Assembly (NCBI RefSeq): GCF_025685605.1
Contig: NZ_JAGTUT010000001.1
Location: 496,001 to 560,000 of the forward strand
Direction of reading: 5' to 3'
DNA: 64,000 bases
From: Granulicella arctica
Lineage (GTDB): Bacteria > Acidobacteriota > Terriglobia > Terriglobales > Acidobacteriaceae
The notes below the pieces were generated by a model. The model saw only the letters and a list, made by a program, of their open reading frames with translations. It made no database searches and was not told the origin of the DNA. This document shows, piece after piece, positions 24,673-33,732 of this stretch (position 1 is its first letter; every line of letters starts with the position of its first letter). The translations under genes and the position numbers were made by a program.

Positions 24673-25836
24673 ATGACCTTGATCTCACGACGCTCAGCGC
24701 TCTCCCTGCTTGCCGCATCACCCGCAGCCCTGCGTGCCTTTGCCAAAGCGCCCGCCGCCCCTGTCGCCCGGCTGTATGTCGGAACCTACACCGAGCCGGT
24801 CGGCGCATCTCCAGGCGCGAAGGGTATCTACACCTGCTCGTGGGATGCAGCTACCGGCATACTTGGTGCGTTTGAAGTTGTAGCGACCACACCAAACCCG
24901 ACCTTTCTGGCAGTTTCGCCAAAGCAGCCCGGCCATCTTTACGCAGTCAATGAGCTCGGCAACAACCAGATCGGCACCGTCTCCACCTTCACCGCCAAAC
25001 CCGGTACGACGCAGCTTACCCCGCTGAATGTAGTCAGTTCCGCTGGCAAAGGCCCCTGCCACCTCGCCATCGATCACACCGGCCGAGCGCTCTTTGTAGC
25101 GAACTACGGCGGCGGCATCGTCTCATCCTTCAAGATCACCCCGCAAGGTCTCAGCGAAGCAGTCTCCGTCTTTCCCTTCAGCGGTCACGGCAGCGATCCT
25201 GACCGCCAATCCGCACCGCACACCCACTGCGTCCTGCTCTCGCCCGATAACCGCTACCTGCTCGTCAACGATCTCGGCCTCGACCGCATCATGGTCTACC
25301 ACGTCGACCCGGCCACCGCAGTCCTCACCCCAGCCGCGAAGCCCTACTACGAAGCCACGCCTGGCTCCGGGCCGCGCCACGCGACATTTCATCCCCAGGG
25401 TCGCTGGCTCTACTCCACGAACGAACTCAATTCCACCGTCGATCTCATCGACTGGAACCCCGCAGACGGCACGCTGACGCATAAGGCCACTGTCTCTTCG
25501 CTACCGCCATCAGCAATCGGACAGAAGAACGCCCCCGCCGAGATCGCCATCGACCCCACCGGTAAGTTCCTCTACGTCTCCAACCGATTCCACGACAGCA
25601 TCGGCGTCTTTGCCATCGATCCGAAGGCAGGGACCCTGTCGCCCGTCCAGGACATGAACTGCGGCGGCAAGACGCCTCGCCACTTCACCCTCGACCCCAC
25701 AGGCCGATGGGTCATCGTCGCCAACCAGGACAGCCGCAACATCGTCGTCTTCGAGCGCAATCACTCCACCGGCGAACTCACCGCGACCGGCAGAAGCTAC
25801 GACCTCAACGCCCCTGTCTGCATCGTCTTCGCCTGA
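24673..25836 (+). CDS. Lactonase family beta-propeller protein (6-phosphogluconolactonase-like)
   Basis: A 387-residue seven-bladed beta-propeller of the YkgB/Pgl lactonase group. Typical pieces: RLYVGTYTEPVGASPGAKGI, NPTFLAVSPKQPGHLYAVNE, GPCHLAIDHTGRALFVANYG, SAPHTHCVLLSPDNRYLLVN, GPRHATFHPQGRWLYSTNEL and KTPRHFTLDPTGRWVIVANQ. The N-terminus SRRSALSLLAASPAALRAFA looks like a Tat leader, which would put it in the periplasm, away from the cytoplasmic pentose phosphate pathway. So a sugar-lactone hydrolase role outside the cytoplasm fits better than true Pgl. Divergent from the HMG-CoA lyase gene. Confidence 0.88.
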   Translation: MTLISRRSALSLLAASPAALRAFAKAPAAPVARLYVGTYTEPVGASPGAKGIYTCSWDAATGILGAFEVVATTPNPTFLAVSPKQPGHLYAVNELGNNQIGTVSTFTAKPGTTQLTPLNVVSSAGKGPCHLAIDHTGRALFVANYGGGIVSSFKITPQGLSEAVSVFPFSGHGSDPDRQSAPHTHCVLLSPDNRYLLVNDLGLDRIMVYHVDPATAVLTPAAKPYYEATPGSGPRHATFHPQGRWLYSTNELNSTVDLIDWNPADGTLTHKATVSSLPPSAIGQKNAPAEIAIDPTGKFLYVSNRFHDSIGVFAIDPKAGTLSPVQDMNCGGKTPRHFTLDPTGRWVIVANQDSRNIVVFERNHSTGELTATGRSYDLNAPVCIVFA

Positions 25837-25841
25837 AGCTG

Positions 25842-26750
25842 CTACTCCCCTGCCGAGTTGCGTGGCCAGAGCCATGCAGCTCCGCGCACACCGCTCGAAT
25901 CGCCATGGATCGCTTTCAGCAACGGCGTATCGCATCGGCCACCGAAGACATAGTCCGGGAGCTGACGGCTCACATTGGCGTAGATCCGATCAATCCGCGA
26001 TACCCCGCCACCGAACACAATGGCGTCTGGATCAAGCACGTTGATCATCGTAGCCAGCCCACGCGCGATGCGATTTTCTAGCCGCTCCAACGCAGTAAGC
26101 GCCTCTTTATCGCCAGCCTCGCTGGCGGTCACGATTTCCGCGCCCTTTAGCAGCGTTCCCGTATGACGCTCGTAGTCTGCCATCAGCCCAGTACCGGAGA
26201 TCCACGTCTCCAGGCAGCCCCGCCGACCGCAATAGCACTGCGGCCCGGGAAATTCATCAGCATCCGGCCAAGGCAGAGGATTATGTCCCCACTCCCCACC
26301 GACACCACCACGACCGGCATGCACACGGCCATGAATCGCAACACCGCCGCCGCACCCCGTACCGAGGATGACGCCGAACACAACTTCCACTCCTGCTGCC
26401 GCACCGTCCGTAGCCTCAGAAACCACAAGGCAATTCGCATCATTGGCGACACGAGCCTCACGCCCAAGGGCCACACTCAGGTCTCGGTCAAACGGTAGCC
26501 CATTCAGCCAGATCGAATTTGCATTCTTTACCAGACCGGTAGAACTCTCCACAGTTCCGGGAATTCCGACTCCAACGCTGCCGTGCAGCCCGGTCTCCAA
26601 CTCCAGCCGCTCCACCAGGCCGACGATCGCAGCGATCGTTCCTTCGTAGTTACGCGGCGTCTCGACGCGGTGCCGTATCAACTCCTGCCCGGCACTATCC
26701 ATCGCCAAGGCCTCAATCTTCGTGCCGCCTACATCGACACCAATGCGCAT
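25842..26750 (-). CDS. ROK family sugar kinase (glucokinase/N-acetylglucosamine kinase-like)
   Basis: A 302-residue ROK kinase. ATG 26750 gives the family start MRIGVDVGGTKIEALAMD (phosphate-1 loop). VANDANCLVVSEA carries the catalytic Asp, ILGTGCGGGVAIHGRVHAG follows, and the zinc site is CYCGRRGCLETWISG after GEWGHNPLPWP. The E. coli fructokinase Mak and N-acetylglucosamine kinase NagK look like this, so phosphorylation of glucose, fructose or GlcNAc are all possible. It converges with the lactonase gene with only five bases between stops. Given the GH2 gene elsewhere in the window, a GlcNAc or hexose role is plausible but unproven. Confidence 0.9.
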   Translation of the reverse strand: MRIGVDVGGTKIEALAMDSAGQELIRHRVETPRNYEGTIAAIVGLVERLELETGLHGSVGVGIPGTVESSTGLVKNANSIWLNGLPFDRDLSVALGREARVANDANCLVVSEATDGAAAGVEVVFGVILGTGCGGGVAIHGRVHAGRGGVGGEWGHNPLPWPDADEFPGPQCYCGRRGCLETWISGTGLMADYERHTGTLLKGAEIVTASEAGDKEALTALERLENRIARGLATMINVLDPDAIVFGGGVSRIDRIYANVSRQLPDYVFGGRCDTPLLKAIHGDSSGVRGAAWLWPRNSAGE

Positions 26751-26819
26751 CGTGCTGATTACCTCCAGAGCCATCCTACCGCGACAGAGGCTTATCCTCC
26801 ACATGGCGCGCAGGTTAGC

Positions 26820-27965
26820 TCAACGAAGGCCCTTCAACAGTTCACGCGCAATCACCATCCGCTGGATCTCACTTGTCCCCTCACCAATGGTGCAGAGCTT
26901 CACATCCCGATAAAACTTCTCTGCCGGATAGTCTTTGATAAAGCCGTAGCCACCGTGAATCTGCACGCCCTCGTCACAGATCCGGCAGGCCGCCTCGCTC
27001 GCATACAACTTGGCCATACTCGCCTCAAGTGTCACTTTCTTACCTGCATCCTTCATCTGCGCCGCACGCATCGTCAGCAGCCACGCCGCATCGAGCTCCG
27101 TCGCCATCGTCGCCAGCTTGAACTGGATCGCCTGGAATTCGCTGATCGCCTTACCGAACTGCCGCCGTTGCGTCGCATACTTCATCGCCGCATCCAGCGC
27201 CCCACGCCCGATCCCGAGACCCAGCGCCGCGATCGAAATCCTGCCGCCGTCGAGCACGCGCATGGCATCCTTGAAGCCGTCGCCCTCCTTACCCAGCAGG
27301 TTCTCTTCCGGAATCAGGCAGTCCTCAAAGATCAACTCCGCCGTATCACTGGCCCGCAGCCCGAGCTTGTTCTCCTTCTTTCCCGGACGGAAGCCCTTCG
27401 TCCCCTTCTCCACCACGAAGGCCGAGATCCCACGCGTCCCTTTCTCACGATCGGTAACAGCCAGCACCACCGCGCAATCAGCATAGCTACCGTTGGTGAT
27501 GAAGGTCTTAGATCCGTTCAGTACCCAGCCATCATCGGTCCGCACCGCACTGGTCCGCGCTCCACCCGCGTCTGAACCTGACCCAGGCTCCGTCAGCCCC
27601 CACGAGCCCAGCCATATCCCACTCGCCAGCTTGGGAATCCATCGCTGACGCTGGTCGTCATTGCCACCCAGCATAATGTGATTCGTGCACAGCGAATTAT
27701 GCGCAGCAACGATAATTCCCACGCTCCCATCCACCCGCGAGAGTTCCTCAATCGCCAGCACGTACTCCACATACCCCAGGCCAGCCCCGCCAAGCTCTTC
27801 AGGAAAGATCACGCCCAGCAAACCCATCTCTCCCAGCTTCTTCACCACGCCCGCTGGAAACGTGCTCTTCTCGTCCCATTCCGAGACATGGGGCGCAATC
27901 TCACGCGCCGCAAACGTCCGAACTTCCTTCTGTAGCTGCCCCTGCTCTTCCGTCAATCCAAACAT
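26820..27965 (-). CDS. Acyl-CoA dehydrogenase
   Basis: A 381-residue flavoprotein that oxidises acyl-CoA to enoyl-CoA and passes electrons to ETF. ATG 27965 gives the normal family start [19 protein letters not shown]. Signatures: [20 protein letters not shown] (FAD/substrate loop), [34 protein letters not shown] and [20 protein letters not shown]. The C-terminal [17 protein letters not shown] is canonical. It fits short/branched-chain dehydrogenases; with HMG-CoA lyase and hydratase genes within 3 kb, an isovaleryl-CoA or butyryl-CoA type is plausible. It lies 69 bases upstream of the ROK gene. Confidence 0.92.
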   Translation of the reverse strand: MFGLTEEQGQLQKEVRTFAAREIAPHVSEWDEKSTFPAGVVKKLGEMGLLGVIFPEELGGAGLGYVEYVLAIEELSRVDGSVGIIVAAHNSLCTNHIMLGGNDDQRQRWIPKLASGIWLGSWGLTEPGSGSDAGGARTSAVRTDDGWVLNGSKTFITNGSYADCAVVLAVTDREKGTRGISAFVVEKGTKGFRPGKKENKLGLRASDTAELIFEDCLIPEENLLGKEGDGFKDAMRVLDGGRISIAALGLGIGRGALDAAMKYATQRRQFGKAISEFQAIQFKLATMATELDAAWLLTMRAAQMKDAGKKVTLEASMAKLYASEAACRICDEGVQIHGGYGFIKDYPAEKFYRDVKLCTIGEGTSEIQRMVIARELLKGLR

Positions 27966-28153
27966 GCTGCACTCCTTAGCCCCATAACGAAAACTAATCC
28001 TTCTATCATATTCCTGCATACTCTGGCTCGTCTCAAGACTCCCAAAAGTTACTCCAATCAACACCGGTGACTGAAATAATTCGGAACATTCCTCCCGGTA
28101 GCGGAGTCTACCCTTCCAGCAAGCCCGCACCATCGGACGTAAGGCGTCCCACC

Positions 28154-30364
28154 GTGAGATTGATCGTTTCCCTTGTCTTCTGCTCAATGCTCGTTCTGCC
28201 ACCAGAACCGCTACCCGCGCAATCCACGCCGAAGCACCCTGCTCCATCGAAGATTGACCCCGCACAACGCGATCAGCTCCCCGTCACCCGCGTCTCCCTC
28301 TATAAGAACGGCGTCGGCTTCTTCGAGCACGCAGGGCACGTCACGGGAAATCAGTCCGTCACGATCGAGTTCACCACCGCCCAGCTCAACGACGTCCTCC
28401 AGTCCCTCACCGCCGTCGATCTCAATGGCGGTCGCATCTCCGGAGCAGGCTACAACTCCACCACACCCATCGAGCAGCAGCTCAAAGCCCTTCCGCTCGG
28501 ACTCGGCGAAGATCCCTCGACCGTCGACTTCTATAACGCCATCCGCGGTGCTCGCGTAGAGGTCCACACCACTTCCGGCGCCTTCGCAGGACGCCTCCTC
28601 AACATCGAACTCCGCACCACGCCTGCAAAGGACGACCAGCCCGGCGTCGAAACCCGCTTCCTCACCATCGTCTCCGACACGGGTGCCGTTCGCACCATCC
28701 AGATCACCCCGGCGACTGAAGTCCGCCTCCTCGACAGCGCCCTCCACACCGACGTCACGCGCTACCTCCAACTCCTCGCCGACACCCGCAATCAGGGCCT
28801 TCGCCGCCTCACCCTGCAGGACAACGGCACCGGCCAGCGCGACCTCCGTGTCAGCTACATCAGCGAAGTCCCCATCTGGAAATCCACCTATCGCATCCTG
28901 TTCACCGGCCCCACAACCCCACAGGCAAAGCAGACTGCCACCCTCCAGGGCTGGTCGGTCGTCGACAACACGACAGGAACCGACTGGACCAACGTCCAAC
29001 TCTCCCTCATCGCTGGAGCCCCGCAGAGCTTCATCCAGCCCCTCTCCATCCCCTACTACAACCGCCGCCCCGAGATCGGCCTCCCCCAGGAGGCTCAGCT
29101 CTCCCCGCAGACCCACGACAGCGGCAACTCATCCGACATCAAGATGCTGAAGGAGGATGGCGCACCATCTCCTCAGGTCGCCGGCGTAGCTGGCATGTCA
29201 AGCGGCAGCGGATTCGGAAGCGGCGTGGGTGGTGGAGTAATGGGAGGGATCGGAAACGCTCCGTTGCCGTCCATGGCGCGGAAGGTACGCAATAATGCGG
29301 ACGCCTTCGCAGGAGGCGGCCTTGCCCCTGCTCCCACCATCGAGTACGAGACCGCCGCCAACAACTCCATCGCCCCCCAGACCACAACCTCTGCCTTCGA
29401 CGACTACTTTGAGTACAAGCTCTCCCAACCCATCACCATCCGTAAAAACGAATCCGCTCTCGTCCCTATCCTCCAGACCAAGGTCGACACGGAGCGCGTC
29501 ACCCTCGTCTCCCCTGAGAATGGCCGCCTTCGCCCCCTTCGCGCCCTATGGATCACCAATACCTCCGACATCACCCTTGATCGCGGCAGCTTCTCCATCG
29601 TCGAAGACGGCAACTTCGGCGGCGAAGGCCTGCTCGACCCCATCCACCCGAAGGAGCGCCGCCTGCTCTCCTACGCAGCCGACACCGCCGTCCGCGTCAC
29701 AACGGAGAGTAATCACAACAGCGGTCACGTCACCAGCATCACCGCCTCAAAGGGCGTTCTCGTCATGCATCGTTCCGAGGTCGCTGAGGTCACCTACCTC
29801 GTCCACAACGCCGCCACCGAGCCCCGCACCATCATTCTCGAACACCCGGTCCGACAAGGCTTCGTCCTTGATTCGGACCCCAAGCCAGAGGAGACCACTG
29901 CCAGCGTTTATCGCTTTCGTGTTCAGGCTGGCGCAGGAGAGACGATCCGCCTCCACGTCGGCGAAAAGCGCACAAGCAACTCGCAATATCAACTTGTTCG
30001 CTCCGACGATAGCCAGCTCACATACATCCTCAACGAGAGCAGCCGTGATGCGAAGCTCACCGAGGCCCTTCAGCCTATCCTCGAAGCTCGTCGCCGTGTA
30101 GCCGAGGCACAGGAAGCTGTCACCGCCACCAACGAACGCCTCACAGCCCTCCGTGCCGAGGAGGAGCGTCAGCGCGCCAACATCGTCGCCCTCAAAGACG
30201 CCGACAAGTCGGCCCGCACCCGCTTCGTCAACGAACTCAACCAGTCAGAAGACCAGATCACCCAGCAGCAGAAGGAGTTCACCACCCGCGACGTCACCCT
30301 GAAGACCGCCCAGCAGGATCTGACCAACAAGATAGCCGCCCTACAGATCGACGAGACGCTCTAA
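28154..30364 (+). CDS. Secreted DUF4139 domain protein with C-terminal coiled coil
   Basis: A protein of 736 residues. I use GTG 28154 because it starts a signal peptide ([20 protein letters not shown]); an upstream GTG at 28067 is possible but adds 29 polar residues. [15 protein letters not shown] and [13 protein letters not shown] are typical of the N-terminal part; the DUF4139 core has [12 protein letters not shown] and [21 protein letters not shown] Gly-rich loop (around residues 345-375, with repeated GSG/GGG) interrupts the beta-rich core. The last 100 residues are an Ala/Glu/Arg coiled coil ([20 protein letters not shown]). Function of the family is unknown; periplasmic or outer-membrane location is likely. 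Confidence 0.85.
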   Translation: MRLIVSLVFCSMLVLPPEPLPAQSTPKHPAPSKIDPAQRDQLPVTRVSLYKNGVGFFEHAGHVTGNQSVTIEFTTAQLNDVLQSLTAVDLNGGRISGAGYNSTTPIEQQLKALPLGLGEDPSTVDFYNAIRGARVEVHTTSGAFAGRLLNIELRTTPAKDDQPGVETRFLTIVSDTGAVRTIQITPATEVRLLDSALHTDVTRYLQLLADTRNQGLRRLTLQDNGTGQRDLRVSYISEVPIWKSTYRILFTGPTTPQAKQTATLQGWSVVDNTTGTDWTNVQLSLIAGAPQSFIQPLSIPYYNRRPEIGLPQEAQLSPQTHDSGNSSDIKMLKEDGAPSPQVAGVAGMSSGSGFGSGVGGGVMGGIGNAPLPSMARKVRNNADAFAGGGLAPAPTIEYETAANNSIAPQTTTSAFDDYFEYKLSQPITIRKNESALVPILQTKVDTERVTLVSPENGRLRPLRALWITNTSDITLDRGSFSIVEDGNFGGEGLLDPIHPKERRLLSYAADTAVRVTTESNHNSGHVTSITASKGVLVMHRSEVAEVTYLVHNAATEPRTIILEHPVRQGFVLDSDPKPEETTASVYRFRVQAGAGETIRLHVGEKRTSNSQYQLVRSDDSQLTYILNESSRDAKLTEALQPILEARRRVAEAQEAVTATNERLTALRAEEERQRANIVALKDADKSARTRFVNELNQSEDQITQQQKEFTTRDVTLKTAQQDLTNKIAALQIDETL

Positions 30365-30400
30365 GCTTCGCGGTTGCCTAAACAGCGACCAAAGCTTGTC

Positions 30401-30451
30401 ATCCTGAGCGAAGGCACTCACAGAATCATCGTAAGTGCCTTCGCTCAGGAT
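30401..30451. terminator. Bidirectional hairpin between convergent genes, 18-bp perfect stem
   Basis: ATCCTGAGCGAAGGCACT (30401-30418) is exactly complementary to 30434-30451, with a 15-base loop. It sits between the stop of the DUF4139 gene and the stop of the cystathionine gamma-synthase gene, as expected for a shared terminator. The stem sequence looks like an intergenic repeat rather than a simple GC terminator. Confidence 0.7.
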
Positions 30452-30477
30452 GGCCTGCGTTTGCTTCATGGCGCTAT

Positions 30478-31635
30478 CTAGATCCGGTCCAGCGCCTGCC
30501 CAAGATCCGCCATCAGATCCTCAACGTCCTCAATCCCCACGCTCACCCGCATCAGCCCATCCGTGATCCCCAGCCGCGCCCGTCCCTCGGCACCCACCGC
30601 TGCATGCGTCATGCTCGCCGGGTGACAGATCAGCGTCTCCACACCGCCCAGCGACTCAGCCAGCAAACAGAGCTTCAGCGACTTCGCAAACGTATTCGCG
30701 TTCTCCAGCGACCCAAGCTCCATCGACAACATCGACCCGAACCCGCTCTGCTGCCGCTTCGCCAGCTCATGCTGCGGATGCTCCTTCAAGCCCGGATAGA
30801 ACACCCGCTTAACCGCGTCGTGCTCCTTGAGGAACGCCGCCACGACCTGCCCGTTCACATCGTGCTGCTTCATCCGGACAGCCAGCGTCTTCACCCCACG
30901 CAGCAGCAGGTAGCTCTCAAACGGCGACAGGATCCCGCCCGTACACTTTTGCACAAAGCGGAACCGCTCCGCCTGCTCCGGAGTCGTACACACCAGCACC
31001 CCGCCGAGTCCGTCCGAATGGCCATTCAGAAACTTCGTCGTCGAGTGCATCACGATGTCCGCCCCCAGCGCGATCGGCTGCTGGAAGTACGGCGACATAA
31101 ACGTATTGTCGACGCTCAACTCCACGCCTCGCGCATGGCTGATCGCCGCCACCGCCGCGATATCCGTAATCGACATCATCGGATTCGTAGGCGTCTCAAT
31201 GTGCACCAGCTTCGTCTCCGGACGAATCGCCCCGGCCACATTCTCAGCCACACTCGTGTCTACATAGGTGAACGTCAGCCCATAGTGCGTCAGCACCTTG
31301 TCGAAGAGCCGCCCCGTCCCGCCGTATACATTGTCCGAGCAGACCACATGGTCACCCGACTTCATCATCGTGCATAGCGCCGTAATCGCAGCCATGCCGC
31401 TGCCGAACACATGCGCGCTCGTCCCGCCTTCAAGCGAGCACAGGCTCTCCTCCAACGCATCCCGCGTCGGGTTCGTCAGCCGCGCATACTCGTGGCCCTT
31501 GTTCTTCCCAATCTCTTCCTGCTGGTAGGTCGAAGTCAGGTAAATAGGCACGTTCACCGCGCCAGTAAGCTCATCAGGCTTCTGTCCATCATGAATCGCC
31601 CTTGTCGCAAAGCCATGCTTCTTTGTATCCGTCAT
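30478..31635 (-). CDS. Cystathionine gamma-synthase/gamma-lyase family PLP enzyme
   Basis: A 385-residue Cys/Met-metabolism PLP enzyme. The lysine that binds PLP is in MHSTTKFLNGHSD; other landmarks are YARLTNPTRDALEESL, VFGSGMAAITALCTMMKSGD, DNVYGGTGRLFDKVL, IETPTNPMMSITDI and VDNTFMSPYFQQP. AAGGAGTTACAACG precedes the ATG. The gene lies 29 bases after a cysteine synthase/cystathionine beta-synthase family gene. Synthase (cystathionine from O-acyl-homoserine and Cys) and lyase (cystathionine to Cys) cannot be separated by eye. The pairing with a beta-replacing enzyme resembles MccA-MccB reverse transsulfuration of Bacillus, which would favour the lyase. Confidence 0.9.
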   Translation of the reverse strand: MTDTKKHGFATRAIHDGQKPDELTGAVNVPIYLTSTYQQEEIGKNKGHEYARLTNPTRDALEESLCSLEGGTSAHVFGSGMAAITALCTMMKSGDHVVCSDNVYGGTGRLFDKVLTHYGLTFTYVDTSVAENVAGAIRPETKLVHIETPTNPMMSITDIAAVAAISHARGVELSVDNTFMSPYFQQPIALGADIVMHSTTKFLNGHSDGLGGVLVCTTPEQAERFRFVQKCTGGILSPFESYLLLRGVKTLAVRMKQHDVNGQVVAAFLKEHDAVKRVFYPGLKEHPQHELAKRQQSGFGSMLSMELGSLENANTFAKSLKLCLLAESLGGVETLICHPASMTHAAVGAEGRARLGITDGLMRVSVGIEDVEDLMADLGQALDRI

Positions 31636-31664
31636 CGTTGTAACTCCTTGCGTACAAACCAGCG

Positions 31665-32579
31665 CTAGCTCAACACGCCTTTCGATAGATACCGCTCTGC
31701 TGAATCCGGAATAACCGTCACCACCCGCTTACCGGAGCCAAGCTCCGCCGCAATTGCAACCGCCGCTGCCACCATCGCTCCTGCACTAGACCCAGCGAAG
31801 ATGCCCTCCTCTGCCGCCAGCCGCTTCACCATCGCAAACGCCGGTTCATCGTGGATCATCACCACCCGGTCGCAGACCGATCGATCAAACGTCGCCGGTA
31901 TAAACGACACCCCAATCCCCTCAACCTTGTGCGTTCCCGGCACACCGCCCTGCAACACACTCCCCTGCGGCTCCACAGCCACAGTCAGAATCTCTCGCTC
32001 CTGCGCCTTGAAAAAGCGGGCAATCCCCGTAAACGTTCCGGCCGATCCCACGCCGCTCACCCACGCATCTACCCGACCGTCCATCTGTTCCCAGATCTCT
32101 ACCGCCGTTGTCGCTTGATGAAAGTCAGGATTAGCAGGGTTCTCAAACTGCAGCGCCGCAAACGCGCCTGTCGTCTCACGCTCGAACACCAGCGCTTGCC
32201 GAATCGCTCCTGCCATCCCCTCGGCTTCAGGCGTGCGCACCACCGTAGCGCCCAGCCCACGCATCAGGATGCATTTCTCCTCTGCGAACCCCTCAGGCAC
32301 AAACAGCATCACCGCATAGCCGCGATTTACCCCAATCAGCGCCAGGCCGATCCCGGTATTCCCCGCCGTAGCCTCAACAATCGTCCCGCCGGGCCGCAGC
32401 ACGCCGCGCCGCTCCGCATCGAGCACAATCCCAAGCGCGGCACGATCCTTAATGCTCCCACCAGGGTTCAGGAACTCAAGTTTGACCCACACCTCCGCTG
32501 CGCCCGAAGGCACCACGTGGTTCAGCCGCACCATCGGTGTCTGCCCAACTAAATCAACTATATTTTCGCTCACCCGCAC
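31665..32579 (-). CDS. Cysteine synthase/cystathionine beta-synthase family protein
   Basis: A 304-residue fold-type II PLP enzyme doing beta-replacement on O-acetylserine or serine. The PLP lysine is in NPGGSIKDRAALG; VEATAGNTGIGLAL binds the substrate carboxylate, and SGVGSAGTFTGIARF binds phosphate, followed by VEGIGVSFIPATFDRS. The start is GTG 32579 (GTG 32573 also possible). There is no CBS regulatory domain. CysK and MccA-type cystathionine beta-synthase share all these motifs. The close downstream partner (29 bases) is a cystathionine gamma-synthase/lyase, so both direct sulfur assimilation and reverse transsulfuration are possible. Confidence 0.88.
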   Translation of the reverse strand: MRVSENIVDLVGQTPMVRLNHVVPSGAAEVWVKLEFLNPGGSIKDRAALGIVLDAERRGVLRPGGTIVEATAGNTGIGLALIGVNRGYAVMLFVPEGFAEEKCILMRGLGATVVRTPEAEGMAGAIRQALVFERETTGAFAALQFENPANPDFHQATTAVEIWEQMDGRVDAWVSGVGSAGTFTGIARFFKAQEREILTVAVEPQGSVLQGGVPGTHKVEGIGVSFIPATFDRSVCDRVVMIHDEPAFAMVKRLAAEEGIFAGSSAGAMVAAAVAIAAELGSGKRVVTVIPDSAERYLSKGVLS

Positions 32580-32604
32580 CGGTCTATCTTACCGCCCAGC
32601 CACA

Positions 32605-33732
32605 TCAAGGCCGTTTCCCGGGAGCGCTCAGGCCCTGACCCGCACCGCTATCCTTGTTGTCGATCTTCGGGAAATATCCACTCCGCGTTCGCACCGTCAG
32701 ATGGCTGAACGCCTTCGACTTCGCCTCGACATGCACCTCGCGGTACCCACCCAGCGTCGGCGACTTCGTCGAATGATACGCAATCGTGTACTGCGTCCGA
32801 ATGTCCTGCGCTACCTCTGCGGCAATCGGATCAATCTCCTTCAGCGACCGCGGAAAGTAAGCAGCCCCGCCCGTCTGCTCCGACAGCGTCTCAAGCACCC
32901 GCCGCGCATGCCGCGACTCGCGTTTATCCGTATCCTGCCCAAACAGCAGCCCGACGCAGTAGATCACCGGCCCATCCAGATCCTGAATCCTGCGAATCGC
33001 CTGCTCAAGCGACGCACTTGAAGCGTTATCCTCACCGTCCGTCACAATCAACAGCACCTGCTTCGGATGTTTGGCGTTCTTCGTCAGATAATCAGCCGAG
33101 GCCACCAGCGCGTCATAGATTGCCGTTCCACCGCTGGATTTGATGTAGCTCAAACCCTGCTGCAGCTTCGCCGGATCGTTCGTAAAGTCCTGATCGATGA
33201 AAGCCTCCCAACTAAAATCCACCAGGAACGCCTCGTCCTCAGGATTCGACAGCTTCACGAAATCCAGCGAAGCCTGATCGACCGCCGCCCGCTTGTCGTA
33301 CATCGACCCTGAACTATCGATCAGGATCCCCAGCGACACCGGCAGATCCTCATGCCGGAAGCCCGCAATCACCTGCGGAACACCGTCCTCATATACGTGG
33401 AAGTCTTCTTTATTCAGCGTCTGAACGGAGCGTCCGCTTCCATCCAGCACCGTCGCATCAAGCCGGACCTCATACGCGTCCTCGCGCAGGGTGTACTTCC
33501 CATTGGCACCCTTGCCGATGTTTGCAGCCGCAGCCTGTGCAGCCGTATCACCCGACTTCACCGGAACATCAGGGTCAGGAGACGCGATCGGGTCGCGATC
33601 CACCGTCAGATTCGGCACCTGCTTCGGGCTCTGTTGCGCCTGAAGATTCGCTGCGCCGACTATCGGCATCAGCAGAAACAATCCAACCCATCCGGCGGCC
33701 CGCGGCCAGTAGCCTTTACTGCGAAGGTGCAT
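32605..33732 (-). CDS. VWFA-related acidobacterial domain protein (first of pair)
   Basis: A 375-residue secreted protein with a von Willebrand factor A domain. After a signal peptide (GWVGLFLLMPIVGAANLQAQ) comes a beta region (VRLDATVLDGSGRSVQTLNK, EDFHVYEDGVPQVIAGF), then the A-domain. The MIDAS metal motif is complete: ILIDSSGSMYDKR (DxSxS), GGTAIYDAL (Thr) and IVTDGEDNAS (Asp). The C-terminal part, TQYTIAYHSTKSPTLGGYRE and LTVRTRSGYFP, is typical of the acidobacterial subfamily. It overlaps the upstream VWFA gene by 17 bases, so both are probably one transcript. Likely role: metal-dependent adhesion or protein binding outside the cell; ligand unknown. Confidence 0.88.
   Translation of the reverse strand: MHLRSKGYWPRAAGWVGLFLLMPIVGAANLQAQQSPKQVPNLTVDRDPIASPDPDVPVKSGDTAAQAAAANIGKGANGKYTLREDAYEVRLDATVLDGSGRSVQTLNKEDFHVYEDGVPQVIAGFRHEDLPVSLGILIDSSGSMYDKRAAVDQASLDFVKLSNPEDEAFLVDFSWEAFIDQDFTNDPAKLQQGLSYIKSSGGTAIYDALVASADYLTKNAKHPKQVLLIVTDGEDNASSASLEQAIRRIQDLDGPVIYCVGLLFGQDTDKRESRHARRVLETLSEQTGGAAYFPRSLKEIDPIAAEVAQDIRTQYTIAYHSTKSPTLGGYREVHVEAKSKAFSHLTVRTRSGYFPKIDNKDSGAGQGLSAPGKRP

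Noticed and set aside
26583..27575. 330-codon plus-strand frame opposite the ROK and acyl-CoA dehydrogenase genes
   Set aside because: Antisense shadow of two well-supported genes; no leader, domain or ribosome site.
27966..28265. N-terminal extension of the acyl-CoA dehydrogenase by 100 residues
   Set aside because: The family starts at MFGLTEEQ; the extension is Arg/Ser-rich and would run into the divergent DUF4139 gene.
32580..32604. SAM or other sulfur riboswitch ahead of the sulfur amino-acid pair
   Set aside because: Only 25 bases separate it from the upstream VWFA gene, too short for a riboswitch.
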